Positions 11,312 to 22,185 of a stretch of 64,000 nt of DNA are shown one piece after another. Numbering within the stretch: position 1 is the first letter of the stretch; each line of letters begins with the position of its first letter. The stretch is taken from the NCBI GenBank assembly GCA_900155495.1, contig FTLJ01000015.1:1-64000 (forward strand). Direction: 5' to 3'. This stretch comes from Porogramme epimiltina. Its lineage: Eukaryota > Basidiomycota > Agaricomycetes > Polyporales > Polyporaceae. The position numbers and the translations under genes were made by a program. Below the pieces are notes generated by a model. The model did no database searches and was not told the DNA's origin. It saw only the letters and a list, made by a program, of their open reading frames with translations.

Positions 11312-12613
11312 ATGTTTGCGCAGTATTCCCCACTTTTCACCTCGGGGCTGCTCTCCGAGAGCAACACCCCCTCCTCATCTAGGCGCCCCTCCGTGGAGCT
11401 CGATGTCGAGCCCCGCTCCAACGAATACCGCGGCAGCCTCCCAGTAGACGCCTTCTTCGACAGCTTCTACGAGGCGTCCACCTCGGAAGACGATGCCATC
11501 CTCTTTACCCTCGCTCCCCGCCGCCGTCGGTCCGAAGTCGGCAACTCCTTCCTATCCTTGGATCTCGCCGAGAGCCGGACCATGCGCTCAATGAGCCTCC
11601 GGAGGAAGGATACGGTCACTTCGCGTTCAACAACGCATTTCGGCCGTTCGGTGCCTACCTCGCCTACCTCAGATCCCACTTCGTGCGTAATTGTGTCCTC
11701 GCTGCCCCTTCCCCTTGCTGACCCGGACCACAGCCCGCCCATGTCCTTTTCTGCGCTCGCCCAGTTCTCCCCTGCTTCCGTTCCCCGCAAAAGCCTCGTG
11801 CGCCACTCGTCCCGTGAGGGCCTCCCGGGCGTGAAGCCGGTCCCCTCCTCCGACCTCCCCGCTCCTCCCCACAAGCGCCGTCCGTCGGACCTCACCATCG
11901 CCTTTTCTTCCCCACCCGTCCTCCCTCCGCTGTCCCTTCACCGCTCAACTCACTCCGAGCCGTCCCTCGTTTCCCCCATCTCGCCAATCCTCGACTCCAT
12001 CGAGCGTTCCTACTTCGCGTTCTCGCCCCCGGTCTCACCCCCCGCGGCGACGACGTCATTCTCCACGTTCGACATCGAGGAGGCCCCGCGCTCAGCCCCG
12101 CCCGAGATCCCCCTCCGCGCCCGCCCTTCCGTCCGCTCGACGGTCTCCTTCCGCACGCGTCAAGTGAACCGCTCTGCTGCCCTCGCGGCGCTTGAGGGGC
12201 GTGTGGAGGGCCGCGCGCCCCGCAGGCAGCGCTGTCGCTCGCGGCCGAACAACTTCATGAGCATGAGCGACGACGAGGACGACATGGACGACGTCTCCTT
12301 CCCATCGTTCCCGTCCTTCCCCTCGATCCCATCCTTCACCGCAGCGCCCCCAGCTTCCGCGCCACCTGCCGCGCCCGCACTGCTCGAGGTGCTCCGCGAG
12401 GAGGAGGACGTGGTGGTGCCGACGCCGACGGTGGCGTCGAGCAAGCGCTCCACGCCGAGCTCGAAGAAGAGCAGCAGCAGCACGGGCCGGAGCCAGAGCC
12501 GAAGCCGCCGCGGGACGATCGAGAGCCTGCTGTCACCGCTCACGAACTTCATCGACTTCCGCGATGACGACGGCGCGACGCGGAGCTGGCGCAGCTTCGT
12601 CGAGATCTCGTGA
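11312..12613 (+). CDS. Disordered Ser/Pro-rich protein of unknown function
   Basis: A single uninterrupted frame of 433 codons. The frame stays open upstream, but the first sensible ATG, after a TATA box and C/T-rich leader, is at 11312 and gives MFAQYSPLF. The protein is low complexity: Ser, Pro, Arg and acidic clusters, SP/TP sites that could be phosphorylated, an acidic patch (DDEDDMDD), a short FPSFPSFPSIPSF repeat at about residues 330-342, a Ser/Lys-rich basic stretch, and a more ordered-looking tail (TIESLLSPLTNFIDF). No signal peptide, membrane segment or known domain is seen. Nuclear or regulatory roles are common for such proteins but are inference only. Codon use is strongly C/G-ending, like the surrounding block, which also makes the reverse strand open. 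Confidence 0.72.
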   Translation: MFAQYSPLFTSGLLSESNTPSSSRRPSVELDVEPRSNEYRGSLPVDAFFDSFYEASTSEDDAILFTLAPRRRRSEVGNSFLSLDLAESRTMRSMSLRRKDTVTSRSTTHFGRSVPTSPTSDPTSCVIVSSLPLPLADPDHSPPMSFSALAQFSPASVPRKSLVRHSSREGLPGVKPVPSSDLPAPPHKRRPSDLTIAFSSPPVLPPLSLHRSTHSEPSLVSPISPILDSIERSYFAFSPPVSPPAATTSFSTFDIEEAPRSAPPEIPLRARPSVRSTVSFRTRQVNRSAALAALEGRVEGRAPRRQRCRSRPNNFMSMSDDEDDMDDVSFPSFPSFPSIPSFTAAPPASAPPAAPALLEVLREEEDVVVPTPTVASSKRSTPSSKKSSSSTGRSQSRSRRGTIESLLSPLTNFIDFRDDDGATRSWRSFVEIS

Positions 12614-15600
12614 GCGCGTCCGCGTTCGCGCCCGCTCCGCTCCGCCTGCTCGCCTTCCGTCCGCTGCTCTTCTCCGCCGCGTGGGTTGTACGGCGTTGAC
12701 TCGCCCGAAGTTCGAACTTGACGTTCGTTCCGCCCCCGCCCTCGCGCTCGCATCCCCGGGACTACGTCGTATCTATGGTTCTCCCCTCGCTATTGCTATT
12801 GCACCCACATGCCACCCTACTCTCCTTACCGCTAATCCGCTCTCTGCACTCCTGTACGGTACTGTTCTAATCACTCGCTCGCTCGCTGTACATCACCGAC
12901 CATCATGACCGTCAACATCATCCTCATCATCATCAGCCCCATTGTCTGCTCAACCACCACCCGCCCCCCTGTTGTCCGCGCGCCCCCGTAGCATCCACGC
13001 ACGTCGCATGTTGCTCGCTGATTGCAGTGCATCTGTTCGCTGTCTCCGCATACCGCACCGAATCCCGCTTTAATCGCCTTCTCCCCTTCTCTTTTCGCGT
13101 CCTTCTGCTTCCGCGCCCTTCGCCGCATCGTGTATTATTATCACTTCAACCCTATTCTCCCGCGCCCCGCCGCTTTCGTTCTCTCCGCTCTGCACTAATA
13201 TTGTTTTTTTCCCTCCCATCATGACGAGTCGCCCCATCTCACCTCGGGAACTATCCCACCATTCAGCCATCCTCTCCCCCCCCTCCGCTCCCTCTGACCC
13301 TCGCACACGGACTCCCAGCCTGGTGCACTTGTACAGCATGCTCCGTTTCCCTGCCGTGTATGTACATTGTACGCGCACCCACGCTCCCGCACGCCCACGC
13401 ATATTTACTCGCATACCAGCCGCCCCCGTGCGCACCCTGCATATATACCTGCCCTCTGCCACCACCACCACCAGTACGCGTCCACCGCTTAGTGCTTATA
13501 CAACCGTTCCCCACGTCAAACCAAACCCGTCTGCACTCGTGTGATCGTCGTTCAACGTTCAGCAGTTAAGCAATTGAGAACTGGGCGGCAGCGTAAGTTT
13601 GAACTTGGCCGGATCGTCCCCACGCCTGTGGGGCGCGGTGCAGATGCGGTGTTTAGGCTCGACGTCCGAGGTTTGCGAGTAGACGAACTCGGAGCCCTCA
13701 GCCCGCCTTCCTACGTGCGGCGCGCGATCATCGATATCAGCATCAGCTCCGTGCGCCGTGCTTCTCGAGTTCGCGGTCGCGTTCGTGTTCGTGTTGGCGT
13801 TTGCGTTGGCATTTGCGCTGCTGGTGTGTGCGTGTGTGGCCGAGGTCACCAAGGCAGCCGAGAGCGGTGCGCTGCCCCGTCGCCCGAGCGTCCTGCGTCG
13901 GACGGCCTGTGTTCTAACTTCTGCCCCTCGGCCGCGCGCAGTCTCAGTTCGAGTTCACGCTTCGGTGACGGGTGCGCCAGCGCCCGCGCGGGTCGTTCCG
14001 TGGCCAGCTGCAGCCCGCGCCTACGGCTTGCGATCTTTCCTCGCTGCGCACTTCTCGCCACCGCCCCGCGTCGACGATCGGACCAGCTTGCGCCCCCGAG
14101 CTTCCGAGAACCCAGTACTCAGAACTCAGGACACATGTACAGCGCCCAGCGCCCGACGCTCGACGCTCTGCGGCCCCGGTTACGCCCTTCTCGCCCCAGC
14201 CAACTCAATCACCCATCTGCGTGATGGCACGACGCACTGCTCCTGCAGCTTTGCTCCCGCATGCACCTGCTTCCCCGGGGTTCGTCTCCGCCCCCCGTCT
14301 CCCCGTCACGTCTCCACGCACCGACCGGGGACTGCGTCGCCGGCCTCCCCGCCTCGAGAAGCAGAGCTTCGAGTTAGAGCCTGCTGGGGGGAGAAGCCGC
14401 ACACCCCCGAGGCCTAAACGCCAGTTTCGCCCGCGCGGCGACCGCGACCGCAACCGCGCATGCGAACTCTACGCCTCGCGGCGGGGGCCGAGCCCCCCGC
14501 CCGGTGGTGTCTCCCCGGTCCAGCACTGCGCCTCAAGAGAGCAGGAGGGGGGATCGCAGCTGCGTGCATGGGGCGGCCCTGGCAGTGCGCGCGCGCGCAC
14601 ACAGATCGCCCCGCTGGCCTGGCGAACAGATCTCATAGCCAGGCGCGCGGTGCAGGGGGGTCCTAGGCCCCTGCGGCGCGAGGAAGACTGGAGATGGATG
14701 ATTGGGCCGGGAAGCTTCGGTGAGTGGGCATCTGGCGTGGCGCCCTCGTACTCGTGGCGGCTGTGGGAGGGTGGGTGGAAGGGAGGGTAGGAGAGGGGTG
14801 GTACGACGTGGGCCGTCATACGGCGTGGGCCGCCGCTGCGGACCTGCGCGGACGCGTGGGCGGGCGTGTGTGTGGGTGGGCGTGGACGGGAGGCTGGCGG
14901 AGATATGGCGGGCGCGCGCCGTGTGGGTGCACTGCGGACGAGGAGGCTTCGAGTGTGGGGACCGCGCGGGGCGCAGCGCGCTGGCTGTGGTTTCCTTTTC
15001 ATGGCCGGGCGCTGGATGGGGAGTGCTGCTGGTGTCTGGGCGGGCGTGGCGGCGGCCACGGCGAGCTGTGGGCGCGCGGTGGGGAGGCGGGAGGGATGTG
15101 ACTGATCACTGTGCACTGAGCCCTTGGCCAGACCGGCGAAATTCTCGTGTGGCCGAGCTCATCCCGCGCGGTTCCACACAGGAGGTTCTCGATGAAGACT
15201 ACGTATACATATCACGCCGCGGACTCGGACTCGGAGGACACGGAGCAGACGCAGATAGCATCCGCTCGTGCGCGCGCGGGCCTAGTGATGATCCTTCACG
15301 CTCGAAGGCGGACGGCGGACGTAGGGCCCGCGGAGGTGCGTCCCTCGCGTCTCTCGCGTCTCTTGTGTCTACGCGGGCGCGTTCTGCATCTGACTTCTGT
15401 GCGCAGAGCTCTGCCGGCGCGGACCCCGTTTTCCGCCCCGCGCGTGTGCGCGCGTCCAGACACAAGTCGCGCCGGTCGGGCAGCCCCCTTTGCCCCACGT
15501 ACGTGCGCCGCCGGCCGCCACGGTGTCGTCGCGCGCAGCCGGCGTCGACGCCGCGCGCGGGCACGAGGCGGACGAGGCTCGCAGGCCCTCGCGGTTCCCT

Positions 15601-16347
15601 GGCACGTACGTCTGCGCGTGGGCGCGCCTTCCTGCTTCTGTGATGATGTGTGTGCTGACGGATCTTGGCGGCCTGCAGGGTGTGTGTCGCGCCCCTCGCT
15701 GTGACGGATGCGGACATCATGTTGGGTGGACGGCAGTTCGATGTCGAGCTTGAAATCTTGTCGATGGCGAGGTTATCCGCTGGGGAGACGCGAGGGGTCC
15801 CGGGTTTCAGGTACGGAGGAGGCGTCGGGCATCAAGCTGAGCTTCTTGAGGACGTATTCGTCTTGTGGAGATCAGAGGGGGCGCCCGCACCCCCTGAAAG
15901 GTGGTCGTCTTGCACCAAAGTTCAATGTACAGGTGCCTTGTACGATATGTGGTCGAAGTTTGAATGTCCTGACTTCCACTAGACTTCCGACATCAAGCGT
16001 GCTATTCGAAGCACATCCCACATAGGCACCACCAGCTCTAATCATGTCCTAATCATGAACCCATAACTATCCCCGACGTGCGCGCGCTCAAAGTTACTCA
16101 AAGAAGTGGAGCGTATTGGTTCTTCCGGTTCTCCTGACCTCTCTTCTGTCCCCAATCCGGCAATTGTGCGGGTGCGCAGAGCCGCAAACTATTCGTGTCT
16201 ATCGTCAGTGAAAGTTCAATTCAACTGCGTCGCCGTACGGAGGCAGTCGAGGCTCCTTTCGCCGTCTGTATCGGAGCCATATACATCCAAGGACCAAGGT
16301 ATGTACTCTCTTGAGCAAACACTTTCACGCATCTCCAGTCACCCATC
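12614..16347. other. Long intergenic stretch, GC-rich to about 15.7 kb
   Basis: The first kilobase is C/T-rich and suits a 3' UTR and downstream region of the 11312 gene. From 13.5 to 15.7 kb GC content is again high, with open frames on both strands that carry no domain. Composition falls to normal near 15.7 kb. The last 300 bases hold the promoter of the first P450. No gene can be supported. Confidence 0.45.
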
Positions 16348-18582
16348 ATGCTCTTCTCTCTGCTCCCGCTTGTGGCCGTTGTCGCGTTCATCCTCATTGT
16401 GAAGTACAGGTTGAAACTACTCAGAAAGCAGTCGCTTCCTCTCCCTCCCGGGCCGAAGGGTTGGCCGCTGATAGGGAACCTATTTGACTTCCCTACCACG
16501 AACCAGGCGAAGATATTTCGAGATCAATATGCACAGCACGGTGTGTCTTTGAGGGTCACTTCTGGCTGATACGAAATCTGACCGAGAGCGATGCTTCCGA
16601 CGCATCTGTCTCACCGCGTCGAACTCCTGTCGTAACTAGGGGATCTTACGCACTTTATCGTTCTCGGACAACACATTGTGGCGCTCAACTCCTTACAGGC
16701 TGCCAAGGACCTCCTTGACAAGCGGTCAGCCATCTACTCGGATAGACCCGCGTTCATCATGAACGAGCTGTACGTACCTCTCCCTTCACCCCCACCCCAC
16801 CCCCTCTCCCTCTCCTCCCACTCCCCTATCTCCCCAAATACAAGTCCGGCGTCGGAGATCAGACGGCGAACACTTCCCTCATCTCAGCTCAAACTCAAAC
16901 CCGCACCTAACTTACGTTCACCCTCCGCTTCTCAGGGTCGGCTTCTCTGAATGGAGCGAGCCCGTCATGCGCTACGGCCCGCAGTGGCGCGCGCACCGGC
17001 GCGTGCTGCACCAGTCGCTGCTCCCAGGCCCGCTCGCGCGGTACGACGCCGCGCGGCTGCGCATGACGCGCGACTTCCTCCGCAGGCTGCTCGAGAGCCC
17101 CGAGGCGTTCCTCAAGCACTGCGAAACGTGCGTCCCGTCCCCGCTCGGTGCCTGCGCCGCTCTCTGCTCTCTGTCCCCTGTGCCCCTATCCGCTAAGCTG
17201 AACTGCGCGCCGCAGGTCGTTTGCGGCGACCGCGCTGCGCGTTGCGTATGGCATCGAGCTCGCGCCCGCGGAGGAGGCGCGCTACGTGCGCTTGTTCCGC
17301 GACTTCCTCGACGTGGGCACGCGCATCTCCGTCGCCGGGCGGTACCTCGTCGAGGTCGCTCCCGTGCTCCGGCACGTCCCCGCATGGTTCCCCGGGGCCC
17401 AGTTCAAGAGAGAGGCCGCTGCTGTGAGGGCGCGGCTGAGCGGTACTGTCGGGCTGCTATACAAGCAGGGAAAGGAAACGACGGTCAGTTGTTCACTCGG
17501 GGTACTCAGTGGGCAGAAGTGGATGGCTCATCTAGTATCTAGGATGGCAAGGATTCGATCGTGAGCAGCGAACTCAGCAGGAACGCGCATCTCGACGATG
17601 CAGGCGCAGCCGAGGCAGAGGAAGTGGCAGCCGGCGTCGCGGCGACCGTATATTTAGGTTCGTGAATCACACTCGTAGCTCGCAATGTGGGGTCAGCCAA
17701 AACTGACGCAGACCTTACGCCCAGCCGGCGCAGAGACCGTAGGTCCCCCCTCGTCGTGACGATGGGAACTTCGACTGAACTGCTCTATCAGACCGAATCT
17801 TCCCTTCATGCATTCTTTCTTGCTATGGCTCTTCATCCGGAAGTTCAGGAGAAAGCATGGGCAGAGCTGGACTCTGCCGTCGGCCGCGACCGTCTCCCAG
17901 AGTTCTCCGATCGGGAAGCCCTCCCGTATGTGAGCGCGATTGCCCGAGAGCTCGTGCGGTGGCATGTCGTTGCGCCTACAGGGCTCGCTCACCAGAACAT
18001 ACAAGATGACGAGTACAAAGGATATACGATTCCTCGAGGGACCGTCCTCGTGCCAAACTTGTGGTAAGAGTGATGTCCCACACCTTTGTCTGTTTGAGAT
18101 ATACGTCTTGACGTACCCGCCTATATGCAGGAGCTACTCTCGCGACTCCTTGGTATACCCTGATCCTGAGCGTTTCCTTCCAGAGCGTTATATGCGTGAA
18201 GGAAAGTTGGCTCTAGATGACGAACATGATCCGTATGGATGGGTTTTCGGGTTCGGAAGGAGGTGCGAGCGTGCAACTTTTGTACTGGTCTTTCGAGGGA
18301 CTTACGGCTACGAAAAGGATTTGCCCTGGACGCCACTTGGCGGACAGCGCACTGTTCATAATGTGCTCGTCGATCCTCCACACATTCAAGATCACGCCCC
18401 TGGGTCCACTCGAGGCCAGGTTCACGACCAATGCCCTCACATCGTCAGTGCTTATCTTTCGCCGTACTGAGTTAGTCTAAAAGTTGCTTTTTGGAACGTC
18501 CAGTCATCCGAAGGACTTCCGCTGTGAGATTAAGCCTAGGTTTGATGGTGCGGAAGCCCTTGTATTATCGACTAGCTCATGA
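16348..18582 (+). CDS. Cytochrome P450 monooxygenase (copy 1)
   Basis: A membrane-anchored haem-thiolate monooxygenase. Ten exons in phase: 16348-16540, 16640-16769, 16936-17127, 17216-17483, 17543-17657, 17725-17738, 17792-18063, 18131-18262, 18318-18443, 18504-18582; 506 residues, normal for the family. It has an N-terminal hydrophobic anchor (about residues 2-18), the hinge LPLPPGPKGWPLIGNL, the C-helix WRAHRR, the I-helix AGAET followed by T, the K-helix ExxR in ARELVRW, the PERF motif and the haem loop FGFGRRICPGRHLAD with the Cys ligand. Exon 6 is only 14 nt and carries the oxygen-activation motif. The nearest relatives in the window are copies 2 and 3, with identical lengths for exons 2-10 in copy 2. 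The substrate is unknown. No CYP family number is assigned, since that needs alignment. Confidence 0.95.
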
Positions 18583-19383
18583 GACCAAGGTTTGGTGTAC
18601 TAGGTGTATGTTTTCGTTTCATATGAATCCCACGTGGCTGTCATCCTTTGTATTGGTTATCGCAAGCTGGGCTACAGACACTGACGCTAAAAGCACTATC
18701 CACTCCCCACATGGAGCTTGAATAGCGCGTTCATTATAACAATTGGGCATGAGGATATCTCAACACTTTTGGGGATGAAGATGTAAGCGGGATCCGAATC
18801 AGATAATTGGAGTTAGAACTGTAGCCCGTAACTCAAGACGTCTACTCTTTAGCAGGCTAGGGACGAGTCTAATCCTGCGACTCCTTCGGCGAGTTATTCA
18901 AGCTTGAATCCGGATCCCCGGGCGACATTGGGCTCATGAATTGGCGTACTCTGTGAGCGCACCCCTTGCACAAACTGCTGTCTTAAGTGTGAGCCGAAGC
19001 AGAAAGAGGCGGGGGATAATGTGGCTTATACTACCGCATAACTCGGTGCGCTCATTGTTTTCGTTCTTCGCGTAGCATTTACTCATTATCGAAGTAGAAC
19101 GAAATTCAAGGCCTGGTGAGTATTGGAGATCAAATAGATACTCGAGATATCTTTGCTAACATTAGTAGTCATATAGATCGCGAGAAGGACTACTAGGGCT
19201 GTGAATCTACCTGTATGTAATGCAGGTAGAGCGGTGTGGTGACGACTAGGCTGGCTGACACTCTGCTATGGCAGGTTGGTATCCCGTGTACACCGCGGTC
19301 AAAAAGGGACTACTGCTTTTATGGGTTACTAATAACCGGTGCACGAAGAGGGCCTGTGGATAAGCTCATGATTAACGTTGAGT

Positions 19384-19438
19384 GCTTCGGTTCCCGAAGC
19401 ATTCGAGCTGACGATCATTCGAGCCGACGATCATTCGG
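19384..19438. repeat. 7-bp hairpin plus 16-bp tandem repeat
   Basis: GCTTCGG/CCGAAGC (19384-19400) forms a perfect stem with a 3-base loop. It is followed by CATTCGAGCTGACGAT at 19400-19415, repeated with one change at 19416-19431, then a 7-base partial third copy. Confidence 0.8.
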
Positions 19439-22127
19439 TAGGATGCGGCTGAGAAGCTAAGTGGATGGCAAACTTTGCAGTGAGTATGTCGTACACTCCC
19501 TGTTTACATACTTATTATTCACTGTGACACCGTTATAGGGACTTCTGCGTGATACAACCTGGGCTCGCTGCAAGGGCGCGCCGGCGGCCGCCCTTGATTT
19601 TGGCAGATTTTGAACCCACGATTGGATGAGATCATGCTCCAACGGTATGGTGTCATCTAGTATCGTCCATCAGCTCTGTGCTTTTGCTCCGCCGGTGCTG
19701 ATCATAGAGATGGCCAGCACGGTACAAGCCGACTGTATACCAGCTGTCGGGGCTCGCTCTTTTCTTTCAGCCGCGGCCTTCCTATTCCCAGGCGTACGTG
19801 CTGACGTATCGACGTCAACCTCCAGACGTCGGTTGCCAGCCTTGCCCCTGAGACGGCTAAGAGGAACGTTTTTTGTGCGAATCTCCTCACGAGACATCCT
19901 CTCAATGAGGAGGTTCGTCATCATGTGCACTATGTGATCTTCACGGTGAATGAAAGGAATCACCTGGTACGCACACCTATACCGTCAATCTTTCGACACA
20001 GTGAGCTTATCTCGAACGTATTTAAACCTGAGGTCTGGGCAACGCGTGGATCCGCTATGATGGAAGCCAACCCTACTCGTCTGGACGGAGAGTATAGATA
20101 TTGTAGCTAGGATGTTACGCTGCGGGCCTTCTCCGTCACGAATCTTTGCTTTGTACACTAGAAGCTCCTCCTTTCTATAGAAACTGCCTCTGCTTAGTCA
20201 CCGCTTCCAAGTGACTTGCCGTTTTCCCGACCGGTATTCTGAGTTTGCTATCCGAAGAAAAATCCGATCCCAAAGATTGTTCCCGCGCAAGTACACCTAA
20301 TCGTCTTTTTCTGCCGGTGGGAACGACGTGGATGGGTTAGTGCCCTGGGAGCATGCGTTGCTGAACGCGACCGTATGGATGGTGGGGCCTGCGGAGGAGA
20401 CAGTGACATCCGCCATGTGAGAAGGCTTATATCAGGTCCCGCTGTCAACGTGGGCTTGAGTATGTTGTGGCGATCTAGGGGGTGTGGAATCCGGTTCCGA
20501 ACATAGGGGGGCCGTCGGCGGCGCACGTCGCTGGAGTGGGAAAGAAATAGTCAGTCCATGCGGTATACACGAGACGCCTAACACGAAGCCGACTTACCTA
20601 ACAGTCTTCGAGAACGTGGCCGAGATCGCTTCTCCAGGTTTTGAATGCTTCCCTTCCGGTTTCCGTGCGCGTAAATGCCATTTTGTCAAATCGACTTAGG
20701 CTCGCAGAGCACATACGGTTTCCCCAGCACAAGAGAGATGTCAAGCGCAAGAGATTGGTGCAAGGGATATTGCGCTCACCGTTTCCGTAACGGTGGTTCC
20801 GGCGTCCGAAAATCGGGGATTAGTAGAAGAATGCAGGGTTCATGATATTCCGACACGCGATCACGGAGTGATATCCTGAAGAGGAGCTTAGACCTGAAGT
20901 CTACACAGAAACCAAAAGCTCTATTAGTGTCATATCTGGAGAAAGGTGAGATATTGACCAACCCCTCATGGGCATTTCTCCGCAATTATTGTCTAAGGTG
21001 ACCTCCAGGTATCCCACGAATGTACTTGTAATCTAGTGTAATCTGACCGGGGGTCAGCGTCTGGGAGAGATCTGTGCTTGCCTTGAACAATGGCAGGCGG
21101 CCGAGTGCTCAGGCCCGTAGGCCATGCTTCAAACCCCGCTAACCGCAGGGTTCGTGCCCGTCATTTCTGTCGCAAACTTGATCCCGCTTACCCGATAGAG
21201 GGTCAATGGGCGGGCAGATGTGAACCAAGGGCAAAAGGTGTGCACGCGGTATCCTCAAGAGCGGAGTCGAGGTGACTCGACCATGTTCTTGGTATTCTGC
21301 GGCCAAGAGGTGGAGGAGGGACGTGTCTCGGGCGGCTGACAGAGTCGTCGCGTTCGCCGGGACTGTCATTCGGACGGGCGTCTTATCACCTTTTTCGGCG
21401 GTTCATCGCATCCTCCCCACCCACGTGCCTGGATGATCCAGTTCCCACGGCTGGCGCCCGCCGTGTCATCTCCGATGAGATTCACGAAGTGCTCGTCTTC
21501 TGTCAACCGGCACGCTCTCGGGCAAAATGCGCAGCTCACTTCATCTCTATGAGGTAATGTGCAAGTTGTGCTCCACGAAGTCTGCGCTATTCACATGGTA
21601 TGAACTTCCAGGCAAATATCAAGGGCGGCATCCAAGTCGCAGGCCGCCGAGGCGCGCGCTATTCTACCGCGGGGGTTCTACAGGGAGAAGCGGCGGAAGA
21701 GGCTGAGAGTTCAGACCCATGGATACGCTAGCGCGCCTCCCTGGCGAATGAGATCTCATCCCAAGGCAGTCAACCCCGACCGGAGAGAGGTGCGAGTGTC
21801 GACTACGTCAACCACGTCAAGCTTCGCGGCTTCTCCAACCGCCGTGGCACGACTCATCTATCTGCCAGACTTCTTGTGACAAGTCGCACACTATGAATGG
21901 CACAGCGATCGCTACTTGCATGGCGTCGTGGGGTACGTCAGCAAGGAAGAGCTCCACAAAATGTTCGATTGTCGTCTGACTTTCCATCCCTGTACAGAGC
22001 CGTCTTTGCCTCGGACTCGCAAACGGAGATCCACTTCCCACCGATAGCATGTCGACCGCTGGCTCGCTCCGCAGACGGCGTCTCCATGTGTATTCGCGGC
22101 CGGAAAGAAGGAAGCGAGCACTTGCAG

Positions 22128-22134
22128 TATTTAA
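22128..22134 (+). promoter_or_regulatory. TATA-like box of P450 copy 2
   Basis: TATTTAA, about 52 bases before the ATG at 22186. Confidence 0.5.
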
Positions 22135-22185
22135 TGCCGCCCCTCTCCTGCACACAACCGCAACATAGGCCCTAAACTCTTCGAC

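Larger units (their letters stand above)
18583..22185. other. 3.6-kb spacer between P450 copies 1 and 2
   Basis: No gene supported; short frames have no recognisable content. It includes a small hairpin plus tandem repeat (19384-19438). The last bases hold the promoter of the second P450. The spacer may contain decayed mobile DNA, but no terminal repeats or coding remnants were recognised. Confidence 0.45.

Noticed and set aside
19670..19963. Overlapping frames on both strands in the P450 spacer
   Set aside because: No domain, splice context or codon bias; they shadow each other.
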